The notes under the pieces were generated by a model. It did no database searches and was not told the DNA's origin. It was given only the letters and a program-made list of their open reading frames with translations. This document shows positions 1-7,177 of a DNA stretch of 39,847 bases, piece after piece (within the stretch, counting starts at the first letter, position 1; every line of letters starts with the position of its first letter). The position numbers and the translations under genes are program-made. Location: positions 1 through 39,847 of the forward strand of contig JABXGS010000055.1 in assembly GCA_016550425.1 (NCBI GenBank), written 5' to 3'. The DNA is from an archaeon. Its GTDB lineage: Archaea; Asgardarchaeota; Hermodarchaeia; Hermodarchaeales; Hermodarchaeaceae.

Positions 1-128
1 GGCAAAGTCAGAGCATCGGGCTTTTATAGAAGACACATTAGATGCGCTGTAAAATCACCGTACAGCAAGTTAACCTTACTTCTAAAGAAACCCGAGGGTC
101 GCGGGTTCAAGTCCCGCCGAGCCCGCCA
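1..128 (+). tRNA. tRNA-Lys(UUU), 5'-truncated by the window edge, intron-containing
   Basis: The 3' half is complete: T-arm 101-117 (gcggg / ttcaagt / cccgc), acceptor strand 118-124, discriminator G125 and an encoded CCA at 126-128. The anticodon stem is 16-20 (tcggg) with 91-95 (cccga). Removing 27-89 leaves loop C-T-T-T-T-A-A with anticodon TTT (23-25 plus flanks: C21 T22 T23 T24 T25 A26 A90, anticodon 23-25), which reads Lys codons. The 5' acceptor strand and the 5' side of the D-stem lie before base 1; the window opens inside the D-loop and the 3' D-stem (gagc) is at 11-14. The gene converges on tRNA-Leu, with about 30 bases between their 3' ends. Confidence 0.9.
27..89 (+). other. tRNA-Lys intron, canonical position 37/38, 63 nt
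   Basis: A textbook bulge-helix-bulge can be drawn. The outer helix is 16-20 with 91-95. The central 4-bp helix is 21-24 (cttt) with 84-87 (aaag). The 3-nt bulges are 25-27 and 88-90. The inner helix is 28-32 (agaag) with 79-83 (cttct). Cutting after the second base of each bulge gives 26^27 and 89^90. This is the substrate of the archaeal tRNA splicing endonuclease. Confidence 0.9.
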
Positions 129-174
129 CTTCCTTTCTTTCAGAATTTTTTTAAGATTGGTGCGGGGGCTGGGA

Positions 175-206
175 ATTTCCGCAATTCCATACTATTTGAA
201 ATCGCT
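175..206 (-). other. tRNA-Leu T-loop intron at position 59/60, 32 nt
   Basis: Removal restores T-loop TTCAAAT. The outer helix is the T-stem (217-213 with 173-169). The central helix uses T-loop bases TTC (212-210) with GAA (179-177), plus one A-G mismatch. The 3-nt bulges are 208-206 and 176-174. An 8-bp inner helix pairs 205-198 with 188-181, including two G-U pairs. This fold is shared with the T-loop introns of tRNA-Pro and tRNA-Gly in this window. Confidence 0.88.
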
Positions 207-253
207 TTTGAACCCAGGAACGCCTACACGACAGGGTTCTGAGCCCTGCGCCT

Positions 254-288
254 TTAGTCCTTCCAAAGGTTCCAAGAGCCTTCGAAGA
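254..288 (-). other. tRNA-Leu D-loop intron, 35 nt
   Basis: Removal joins GGCCAA to AGGC and restores the usual 13-nt D-loop. The splice motif is relaxed. The inner helix is 287-284 (CTTC) with 263-260 (GAAG). The 3-nt bulges are 290-288 (AAT) and 255-253 (AAA). The central helix is 294-291 with 259-256, with three of four pairs including one G-U. The predicted cuts 289^288 and 254^253 agree with the length needed for a normal tRNA. Confidence 0.8.
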
Positions 289-312
289 TTGGCCAAGCTT
301 GGCTACCCCCGC

Positions 313-728
313 AAAATTTGACTTAAGGGCAGGACAACATTTCAACGTCGGAGTAAGATAAACCTTTGCCCCAATTTCAGTCAGGATGGAAATTATATTT
401 TGAGTGTATTAGAGAAAATGAAAGCCAGAATCTAGCCTTTATCTTTCTAATATTGACCAAACTCTGGCACCGTTACCCGAAACTTACCTGTCAAGAAAGA
501 TCTTGACAGTGTTCGGTTCCTGCATCATTGACGAGCACTGCCCCAAAGGGCTGCAACCTCTCGCCTCAAGACAGGCGTTTTCTGTCTCCGTCTAACTAGC
601 GGCGACACAATCTAGTTCTTAGAGCAATATAAAAACGTCAAGAAAACAGCTTTGTATAAGAGAAGGTTACTTCTGCTATTTCAAGGTATGAGATAAAGTT
701 TTTCTCTTAATGAAAGGATACGAGACCT
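313..728. other. Non-coding stretch between tRNA-Leu and the first protein gene
   Basis: I find no convincing protein gene here. The left end should hold the tRNA-Leu promoter. The middle (about 420-620) is rich in inverted repeats and is listed separately as a candidate RNA. At 626-636 there is an AT-rich element (aatataaaaac) of the right kind for a TATA box on the plus strand, about 95 bases before the IMPase-family start at 729. Confidence 0.6.
420..620 (+). ncRNA. Candidate structured RNA (family not recognised)
   Basis: Several clean hairpins follow one another: GCCAGA (423-428) with TCTGGC (463-468); a long stem in which CTGTCAAG (488-495) pairs with CTTGACAG (502-509), extended by ACC-GAA / TTCGGT flanks; GCCC around loop CAAA near 540-550; and AGACAG with CTGTCT near 570-587. 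A possible TATA element (ttatattt) lies at 393-400, about 25 bases before 420, so the plus strand is the more likely transcript, but inverted repeats do not fix the strand. I do not see the conserved elements of SRP RNA or RNase P RNA. It could equally be attenuator or intergenic structure. Confidence 0.3.
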
Positions 729-1571
729 GTGTCATCATCGAATGCGTCTACGATTCATCGTTTATGGAGCCGAATCCTGCGAAATGCAGCAGCATTAGCT
801 CGATTACGCGTTTTAGAATGTTTACGTCATGTAACATGCTACGATGTCGTTGGAACGAGTGCAGGGGGCGATGTCACAAAGGGATTTGATGTTGTAGCAG
901 AGCAAACAATGGTTAGATATTTGGAACGCTTTGCCTCGTTTACTCTTGTCAGCGAAGAAACAGGAATTAAGCGGATTGGATCCAATCCTGAGGGATTTCT
1001 TATTATGGATCCAATCGATGGGAGTTCAAATCTTAGCCACGATATCCCTTTTGCGTGTCTTGCGATTGCATATGCAACTGAAGTGGTCTTTGAAGCGGTA
1101 GAAGTAGCGGTAGTCTTAGACCTCTTTTCGGGGAAGTGTTATTATGCAACTAAAGGTGGTGGAGCGTTTCGAAATCAGGTAAGAATCCACCCTTCTGATG
1201 CTAATCCCTTAGGAGATAGCCTGGTAGGAATAGATACTGAAATTCCTCCGATATCACTAATGAAAGGGCTAGAAGAGATTGATGAGGGACGAATTAAATA
1301 TACTAGGCATCTTGGCGCAAATGCGATGGAACTATGTTTTGTTGCCGATGGCAGGCTTGATGGATTCATCGATCTTCGGGGGGTTTTTCGGGGGACCGAT
1401 TTAGCAGCAGCAAGCTTAATTTTACAAGAATCCGGTGCGGTTCTAGTTGATCCAAAGGGTGTTCAAATCAAAGGAAAATGTTCCAATGATGCACGTTATA
1501 CCTATATCGCAGCACGAGATAACATCTTTGCGAAAAGACTTCTTGCTCTTGTTTCAGGAAAAAAAAAGTGA
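729..1571 (+). CDS. Inositol monophosphatase / fructose-1,6-bisphosphatase family protein
   Basis: This 280-residue protein has the Mg-dependent IMPase-superfamily signature. The metal-binding segments are VSEETG (about residue 76), DPIDGSSN (about 95) and GTDLAAAS (about 220), which supply the acidic metal ligands in the order expected. Archaeal members typically hydrolyse inositol-1-phosphate and/or fructose-1,6-bisphosphate in gluconeogenesis and inositol-lipid synthesis. The sequence does not say which substrate is preferred. The length is normal for the family (about 250-280). The GTG at 729 is used because it is the first start in a frame that covers the whole N-terminal helix; a later start would shorten that helix. 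It stands alone, converging on the UPF0147 gene. Confidence 0.88.
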   Translation: MSSSNASTIHRLWSRILRNAAALARLRVLECLRHVTCYDVVGTSAGGDVTKGFDVVAEQTMVRYLERFASFTLVSEETGIKRIGSNPEGFLIMDPIDGSSNLSHDIPFACLAIAYATEVVFEAVEVAVVLDLFSGKCYYATKGGGAFRNQVRIHPSDANPLGDSLVGIDTEIPPISLMKGLEEIDEGRIKYTRHLGANAMELCFVADGRLDGFIDLRGVFRGTDLAAASLILQESGAVLVDPKGVQIKGKCSNDARYTYIAARDNIFAKRLLALVSGKKK

Positions 1572-1588
1572 TTCCAAGTATTTGGTGT

Positions 1589-1879
1589 TCAGTCGTTAAT
1601 CGTCTCCAGAATGGAAACAGCGTTCCAAATACCGGTTCTAGCATGACTTGGGCAATTGGGGTCGAGAGTCGCATCCCCAAGTCGGGATATGGCATTTGAA
1701 GCCCGGACAGCGGCGGAACCCAATTCACCATGAAGCAGCTCGATTGCTTCATTGGCAGCCCTTCGAATGTTTCGAGGAACGGTACTATCTTCACCAATCT
1801 GTGATAGAATCATTGTCGCCTGGTCAATCTTCTGAATAATTTCCTCTGAAAGTTCATCAATTTTGTTTGGGTTAGCCAT
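1589..1879 (-). CDS. UPF0147 family protein
   Basis: This 96-residue protein is all-helical in appearance and resembles the archaeal UPF0147 family, with a segment [10 protein letters not shown] followed by AANEA near the middle and a C-terminal [16 protein letters not shown] stretch. The function is unknown. It is conserved as a small cytosolic protein in many archaea. The ATG at 1879 begins MANPNKID and lies opposite the next gene, with an 87-base divergent promoter region between them. Its 3' end faces the IMPase-like gene across about 17 bases. No membrane segment or metal motif is visible. Confidence 0.85.
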   Translation of the reverse strand: MANPNKIDELSEEIIQKIDQATMILSQIGEDSTVPRNIRRAANEAIELLHGELGSAAVRASNAISRLGDATLDPNCPSHARTGIWNAVSILETIND

Positions 1880-1966
1880 GGATATCCCCTCGAGAAATTA
1901 TCTGGTGGGTTCGATTTGGAGATACCAAGATTACTTAAAAGCTTTTTTCACTGATAATAGGATGAA
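1880..1966. promoter_or_regulatory. Divergent promoter region between UPF0147 and the p27-like gene
   Basis: The region holds a near-symmetrical AT element, ttaaaagctttt (about 1936-1947). Read rightward, ttaaaag lies some 25-30 bases before the ATG at 1967, a spacing that suits a short-leader or leaderless transcript. Read leftward it can serve the gene starting at 1879. Assignment rests on sequence pattern only. Confidence 0.4.
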
Positions 1967-2323
1967 ATGTCAGATGAAGAAGTTACTAAACGCATGGGAC
2001 AGTTGCTTCGGAAAGGGGCTGCGCTACTAAGTACTGCTTGTCCAAAATGTAATACTCCGCTTCTCAGATTAAAAGATGGGACAATGTATTGCGTAAAATG
2101 TGACAAAGAAGTTGTGGAACAGAAAAGTGTGGTACCCAGTTCAGATCATCCTACACCAAGTGGAGATATTTTGAATCAACTAGCATCAAGAGTACTCGTC
2201 ACTCTTGAGGTGCTTATTCAGTCATTTCCAGACAAGCCTCACCCCGAAGAGATTCGAGCATTTGCAAAAACTGCTAAAAATTTAGTCGAGATACTAAAAG
2301 GAATTCAAGAGTTACAAAGATAA
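1967..2323 (+). CDS. Sjogren's syndrome/scleroderma autoantigen 1 (p27)-like zinc-ribbon protein
   Basis: This 118-residue protein opens with a short helix containing RMGQLLRKGAALL, followed by a zinc ribbon CPKCNTPL...MYCVKCDKE (two CxxC pairs, about residues 25-46). This arrangement is typical of the autoantigen-p27/UPF0148 family found across archaea and in eukaryotes. The C-terminal half is a polar linker and a helix. The biochemical role is unknown. The gene converges on hef with a gap of six bases, so the two terminators must overlap. Confidence 0.85.
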   Translation: MSDEEVTKRMGQLLRKGAALLSTACPKCNTPLLRLKDGTMYCVKCDKEVVEQKSVVPSSDHPTPSGDILNQLASRVLVTLEVLIQSFPDKPHPEEIRAFAKTAKNLVEILKGIQELQR

Positions 2324-2329
2324 TTGCCT

Positions 2330-4621
2330 TCATTCTTCTGGTTCATATACTGCATCTAGAGTTTCTCGAATCGTTTTAGCCTTAGTTTTACCAATACCGT
2401 GAACCATTGCTAGCTCGTTCTCGCTGGCTTTAGCAAGTTCGGTGATACTTCCAAACTGAAGTAATAGGCGTTTAGCCAAGGTAGTGTTGACACCAGGGAA
2501 CCCTGCTACAATAAACTCTTGGAGGGCAGCTAAACTGAGAACCGGTTTTTTACCCCGTATGCTCAAAGTCATTTTTCGTGAACTCTGTTCCTGACGTGCA
2601 ATGGCATACATCAACGCCGCGGCTTCTTTGGGAGTTTTCACGTTGACAACGGACACATTGAATCCAGTTAGCGCTGAGGAAATGGCCCCACGAATAGCCG
2701 CAGGATTGACAGCACTTGAACCATATAGACTCGAACCGGTTATGAGGAGGAGGGGAATAGCAAAACTATCTTTGAGGGAGCTTAATTGTTGGAATAGGCG
2801 TTTGTCAATAATCGATTGAGCGAAATCATCTGCAGTTTTCGCTTCCACCGCAACCCGATCTGAAAGGAGATAATCCCCAACTTCTAACGTTTCGGCTTGA
2901 ATAGTGACTTCTAGATTGTTTAATGCCTTGGTAATCGCTGAACGAAGTTCGCGGTTATCGACGATGATTATTATTTCATCGTCCGTCCTAGATGAAGCCT
3001 CTTTATCCTCTGAGGCAATGAAATCTTTCAAAGTCGATTGTTTGCGTTCGCGTTCAATATCCCGGGACATTTTGTTCATCTCTTTGAGTAACTCTTTCAT
3101 TTTTGTTTCGCGATGAATGGCTGCCCAATAATTACCTTGATCACGGGTTCCCAAAGCAACTAATACTATCACGCGACCAGGTTGAGTTCGTGCAGTTCGC
3201 CCACGTCGCTGAATAAGACGAACGGCACTGGGAACTGCTTCATAAAAAATCACTAAATCGCATTCTTGAATATCCAATCCTTCCTCGCCAACACTGGTCG
3301 CCACAAGTACGTTGTAGGTTCCCTCCCGAAATAATTGGAGAATTTCTCCTTGTTCCTTTTGCGTAAGGCCACGATCACCAGCCTTGGTAGCCTGTCCCAC
3401 AAATCGAATTGGACGAGCAGCAGACACCGAAGAAAGTGTGGTTTCTAATAATTTCGCTGTATCACGAAAACGGGTAAAGATCATAATCCGTGATTCAGAT
3501 GTTATTGCGAATTGCCGCTCGACGATTCTTATGAGCTCATTTAGTTTTGGATGCTCAATGCCCGAAGATACCAGTTCCTGGACCAGAAATTGAGCTTCTA
3601 AGATATTAGCATCTTGTACAATATTTTGAACGGCTTTAGAGGATTTTCCGTGTTGAGCTTCTTTCTGGAGCCCTGTAAGATAATGTTTGAGAGCACTTAC
3701 GCCTTGAGTCTCTAATAATTCAACACCATGGTATAATCGAACCAAAGCTGCACAATTTGATACTAATTGAAAAAGCTGACTCGGAGGTGCTGTCACGTGA
3801 GAAATTTGATGTTGGATTTCACGTTGTACCTGCAGAATCTGTCGAACGGATACGCGACGGGGATCACTTGAGGGTAAAAAGTCATATTCTTTTAATGGAA
3901 CAAGACGCTCCTTAATAGCGCGCCGCAGGGTTTTTCCGACTTGCAAGAATTCAGTGGGTAATTGAATCTCATACCACTCAAACTCTATTGGCGGAAGATA
4001 AGGGGCAACATCTGGACTTTCTCGTGTTCGGATTTCGATGTTCTCAACACCGAGATTGGTTACGACTTCTCGGATTTTTTCAATCTCAGAGCCAGGCGAT
4101 GCTGTTAATGCTAATATCAATGCTGACTGGATCTGTTTTAGGTACTGGCGGGCAATGAAGACATATGCATATTCACCCACAGCCCTATGGGCTTCATCAA
4201 AAACTACTAGGGACACGTCTTCAAGTGTATATCGACCAGCAAGCAAATCATTTTGAAGAACTTGGGGGGTCATAAACAGGATTTTAAATTCCCCCCACAT
4301 TTTTTGTCGTTTTTGGGGAGATATTTCACCAGTGAGTATTTCCATTTCGTCTTCGGGCAGCGCCATGATGTCACGAAAAGTTTTCAGATGCTGAAGCACG
4401 AGAGGTTTTGTTGGCGCGAGAATAATGCATCTTGAGGAAGGTAGCTTCCGCAGTTGATATGCCGCAGCTAGCACAGCAAGAATGGTTTTCCCAACCCCTG
4501 TGGGAAGCACAACCAATGTGTTCCATTTAACCGCTGTCCCAATGATGGTTTCTTGATAGAGCCTTTTATTGATTCTATTAGGTTTGATGAGCGGATGTTG
4601 GACGTATTCCGTCTTTGACAT
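2330..4621 (-). CDS. hef: Hef-type helicase-nuclease (FANCM/XPF family)
   Basis: This 763-residue SF2 helicase fused to an XPF-family nuclease would process stalled replication forks and branched DNA. The N-terminal helicase shows the Walker A LPTGVGKT (about residue 40), VFDEAHR (about 139), LTASPG and motif VI QRRGRTAR (about 472). After a linker come the ERCC4 nuclease segments: DNRELRS (about 555), GDYLLSDRVAVEAKTADDF (about 580-598), then a C-terminal helix-hairpin-helix pair (PGVNTTLAKRLL, VHGIGKTKAKTI). The usual nuclease signature ERKxxxD reads EAKTADD here, so the arginine is replaced. Length and order match euryarchaeal Hef. The start at 4621 (MSKTEYVQHP) precedes the Q-motif-like segment directly. 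Confidence 0.93.
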   Translation of the reverse strand: MSKTEYVQHPLIKPNRINKRLYQETIIGTAVKWNTLVVLPTGVGKTILAVLAAAYQLRKLPSSRCIILAPTKPLVLQHLKTFRDIMALPEDEMEILTGEISPQKRQKMWGEFKILFMTPQVLQNDLLAGRYTLEDVSLVVFDEAHRAVGEYAYVFIARQYLKQIQSALILALTASPGSEIEKIREVVTNLGVENIEIRTRESPDVAPYLPPIEFEWYEIQLPTEFLQVGKTLRRAIKERLVPLKEYDFLPSSDPRRVSVRQILQVQREIQHQISHVTAPPSQLFQLVSNCAALVRLYHGVELLETQGVSALKHYLTGLQKEAQHGKSSKAVQNIVQDANILEAQFLVQELVSSGIEHPKLNELIRIVERQFAITSESRIMIFTRFRDTAKLLETTLSSVSAARPIRFVGQATKAGDRGLTQKEQGEILQLFREGTYNVLVATSVGEEGLDIQECDLVIFYEAVPSAVRLIQRRGRTARTQPGRVIVLVALGTRDQGNYWAAIHRETKMKELLKEMNKMSRDIERERKQSTLKDFIASEDKEASSRTDDEIIIIVDNRELRSAITKALNNLEVTIQAETLEVGDYLLSDRVAVEAKTADDFAQSIIDKRLFQQLSSLKDSFAIPLLLITGSSLYGSSAVNPAAIRGAISSALTGFNVSVVNVKTPKEAAALMYAIARQEQSSRKMTLSIRGKKPVLSLAALQEFIVAGFPGVNTTLAKRLLLQFGSITELAKASENELAMVHGIGKTKAKTIRETLDAVYEPEE

Positions 4622-4687
4622 GCTAATCGCAGCACATTTTTTAATGAAGTAGAGTATTTTCTGCCTGAAACCACTTTATTACCCGCA

Positions 4688-4697
4688 TTTATATTCC
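4688..4697 (+). promoter_or_regulatory. TATA box of the PRC-barrel gene
   Basis: The sequence atttatattc lies about 40 bases before the ATG at 4735 and is a good archaeal TATA match, implying a start site near 4715-4720. The same divergent interval also serves hef on the minus strand. Confidence 0.5.
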
Positions 4698-4734
4698 ACT
4701 ATATTCCACGTCTTTATGAAAGAGTGTGCTCGTA

Positions 4735-5067
4735 ATGTCGAAACCCAGTGTCCCCTCAATGGCTGAAGCAGAAGTCTATGAATTACAAATGCCTGGCAAT
4801 ATAATTGGAAAAGAAGTTATCGATGGAAGCGCGCGTCGCATAGGAATCGTACGAAGCCTTCGAATAATGTTACCTCCTGGAAAAGTCGAGTTACAAGTGA
4901 AAGGCCTCGGTGTGGAGCTCCCTGTTGACGTTTCAAATATCACAGCCGTTGGGAATGTAATTCAACTATCAAACACGGTCAAAGAGGCTGAGGAAATCTC
5001 AATAGCAGATGTGCAACGTCTAAGGGAAGAAACATGGAAAGAGGTTCAGGGCCTTATCATTAGATAA
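4735..5067 (+). CDS. PRC-barrel domain protein
   Basis: This 110-residue protein starts MSKPSVPSMAE at the ATG 4735; an in-frame GTG nine bases upstream is a weaker candidate. The central part, GKEVIDGSARRIGIVRSLRI and following beta-rich stretch to about residue 80, has the repeating short strands of a PRC-barrel: an entry glycine, a D/G turn and an IG.V pattern. Such proteins in archaea are small adaptor folds, some linked to RNA processing (RimM-like) or to division; the function here is unknown. The C-terminus is a charged helix. It is followed 68 bases later by the PAPS-reductase fusion gene. Confidence 0.75.
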   Translation: MSKPSVPSMAEAEVYELQMPGNIIGKEVIDGSARRIGIVRSLRIMLPPGKVELQVKGLGVELPVDVSNITAVGNVIQLSNTVKEAEEISIADVQRLREETWKEVQGLIIR

Positions 5068-5135
5068 ACACACTAGTGCTAGAAATACCATAGTTTTATC
5101 TTTAACCCTGAAATCCCCTAGAACGGCAAGAGACG

Positions 5136-7073
5136 ATGAGTGGAAAGAAAAAGAAACCCTATTTAGGTCCACTTTTACTGGCTTGGTGTGACCGATGTAA
5201 CGTTCCGTTGGTTAAAAGAGAACATTGTGGTCTATGTGGAGAAAAAACAAGACGAGTTCCTGTGACACCACCCGGCGATGCACGTCCCGCATTCAAAGCA
5301 GATCGAGATAAAATTATTTCTTCAATAGCATTAACATACGGCGATAGGGTTGCGCATCAACTTCTACCCTCAGACAAAATTGTTCTTTTGAACGCTATTC
5401 CGGATATTGATTGTTGTGAAGAAATCATCGTTGATGGGCGAATAATTGGTCTCCATAGATTTCGTATCGAAACCTTATCTTGGGAATTTGTTCCAAAGAT
5501 GGAAGGCGCGCGACGTCTAGTCAAACTTACTAATGCGAAACAAGTTGTCATTGACGATTCCGCTGTACCCTTCATCCTAAAAGGAGCGAATCTCCTCAGG
5601 CCAGGAATAACAAGGGCTGATTCATCAATTCGACAAGAAGAATATGTAATTGGAATCACTCAGAATAAAGATGCGATTCTAGTTGGAACCGCGACAATGA
5701 AAGGAGAAGATATGCAGACCAGAGAACGAGGTATGGCAATTAAAAAGAAATACAAAGCAGAACCACAAGAGCCCAAACTCTTACCAGGTGGACAAACCTG
5801 GAATACTGTCTTAGAAGCGAATGCTAATATTCTGCGTAGCATTGAAACCGAAGCTCTAGAATTTATCAATCAAGTGGCTGAAGACTCTAATCTACCATTG
5901 GTTGTTGCGTTCTCTGGTGGAAAAGATAGTCTTGTGGTCCTATTATTAGTTAGAAAAGCCCTTCCGAACCACCCCTACCATCTGATTTTCATTAATACCG
6001 GAATTGAATTTCCTGAGACTATACAAAATGTGTATACAACAGCAGCTAATTATAATTTAGAAAACCAATTGCTTGTAAAAAATGTTGATGAAAATCAATT
6101 CTTTCGAGTAATGGATTTGTATGGTTTTATGGCCCGAGACTATCGGGTCTGCTGTAAAACCGTTAAACTTGGTCCAACAAGCCAAATAATTGAACAATAT
6201 TTTCCTGATGGTTGTTTGAGTTTTATTGGTCAGCGAAGATACGAGTCCCATCGACGTTCCGCTAGTAAACGAATTTGGCAAAATCCGTGGGTGCCAAAAC
6301 AAGTGGGAGCTAGCCCCATTCATAATTGGACGGCGATGATGATTTGGCTCTATATTTTTCATGAAAAAGCAACCTACAACCCACTGTATGAAAAAGGGTT
6401 TGAACGAATCGGATGTATGTTTTGTCCGGCTTCTACTATGAGCGAATTGAAAATTATTGCGGAGAACTTTCCTTCTGAATGGCAACGCTGGCAATCAAAT
6501 GCAAAGAAGTTAGTTCAAAGATATGGGATGAGTACAAAATGGTTGGAACATGGATTCTGGCGCTGGAAAAAGCATCCACCTAAAATCCGAGAGCTGGCGC
6601 AAAGGATGGATATTAATCTTCTTTCAGAGGTGTCTGATCAAACAGAGGAGACGCCTTCATTTATTATTGATCCTGAGAATGTGCATGAATTCAAACTCAT
6701 TAAAGGAAGAATCACTAAGCCAATTGGCTTGAATCGAGCAGCAGCTTTTCTTCCTGCGCTAGGAACAGTAATTGTAGATATCGAACGAAGACTGATTGAA
6801 GTGACAATTCAAACCAAAAAAGAGGCGATTAAAGCCATTCTATTCGAAAGTGGTCTATTTTCCTTAGCGGGTCCGGTTACCCAGAAAATTGCTAAGAAAT
6901 TTGCTCGCACTGTACTCCGCGGCGTACTTTGTACCGGTTGTGGTACCTGTCAGTCCCTCTGCGAAAATGACGCAATTTCAATCGATAAAAATCAAGCAAA
7001 TATACTTGCTGAAAAATGTATACGATGCGAGAATTGTCTGCATGGTAAATGCCCCTCTTTATATGCCAATTAA
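5136..7073 (+). CDS. PUA / PAPS-reductase-like / ferredoxin fusion protein
   Basis: This 645-residue protein has four parts. An N-terminal zinc ribbon has CDRC and CGLC (residues about 18-37). A region at about 50-200 is compatible with the PUA-type RNA-binding domain known in this archaeal family. An adenine-nucleotide alpha-hydrolase domain follows, with the PP-loop SGGKDSLVVLL at about 259 and a conserved RIGCMFCPAS at about 427. The C-terminus is a ferredoxin-like tail with CTGCGTCQSLC and CIRCENCLHGKC (about 600-640). Archaeal homologues are annotated as PAPS-reductase-family proteins, but RNA binding plus Fe-S plus a PP-loop points to RNA thiolation rather than sulfate assimilation. That reading is inference. 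No sulfate-assimilation genes are nearby. Confidence 0.85.
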   Translation: MSGKKKKPYLGPLLLAWCDRCNVPLVKREHCGLCGEKTRRVPVTPPGDARPAFKADRDKIISSIALTYGDRVAHQLLPSDKIVLLNAIPDIDCCEEIIVDGRIIGLHRFRIETLSWEFVPKMEGARRLVKLTNAKQVVIDDSAVPFILKGANLLRPGITRADSSIRQEEYVIGITQNKDAILVGTATMKGEDMQTRERGMAIKKKYKAEPQEPKLLPGGQTWNTVLEANANILRSIETEALEFINQVAEDSNLPLVVAFSGGKDSLVVLLLVRKALPNHPYHLIFINTGIEFPETIQNVYTTAANYNLENQLLVKNVDENQFFRVMDLYGFMARDYRVCCKTVKLGPTSQIIEQYFPDGCLSFIGQRRYESHRRSASKRIWQNPWVPKQVGASPIHNWTAMMIWLYIFHEKATYNPLYEKGFERIGCMFCPASTMSELKIIAENFPSEWQRWQSNAKKLVQRYGMSTKWLEHGFWRWKKHPPKIRELAQRMDINLLSEVSDQTEETPSFIIDPENVHEFKLIKGRITKPIGLNRAAAFLPALGTVIVDIERRLIEVTIQTKKEAIKAILFESGLFSLAGPVTQKIAKKFARTVLRGVLCTGCGTCQSLCENDAISIDKNQANILAEKCIRCENCLHGKCPSLYAN

Positions 7074-7177
7074 AGTAGCCGATTCAAACCGCCATTACCT
7101 ATTAGTTGCAAGAAAAACTTTTCAGGTTACACTAAAGATTGGTATCTTCCTCTCAAATCTCAGATGAGCGATTCATA

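Larger units (their letters stand above)
158..312 (-). tRNA. tRNA-Leu(CAG) with two non-canonical introns
   Basis: Read on the minus strand from 312. Acceptor 312-306 pairs with 168-162, discriminator A is at 161 and CCA is encoded at 160-158. The D-stem is GCC (303-301) with GGC (252-250). The anticodon stem is 248-244 with 236-232 around loop CTCAGAA, anticodon CAG (241-239). The long variable arm (231-218) is that of a type II tRNA. The T-stem is 217-213 with 173-169. A standard 85-nt tRNA-Leu is recovered only if 254-288 (D-loop) and 175-206 (T-loop) are removed. The anticodon loop is uninterrupted. A TTAAG-containing sequence near 322-328 could be its TATA element. Confidence 0.92.

Noticed and set aside
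420..620. SRP RNA or RNase P RNA
   Set aside because: The conserved SRP helix 8 core and the RNase P CR-I/CR-V elements are not visible on either strand.
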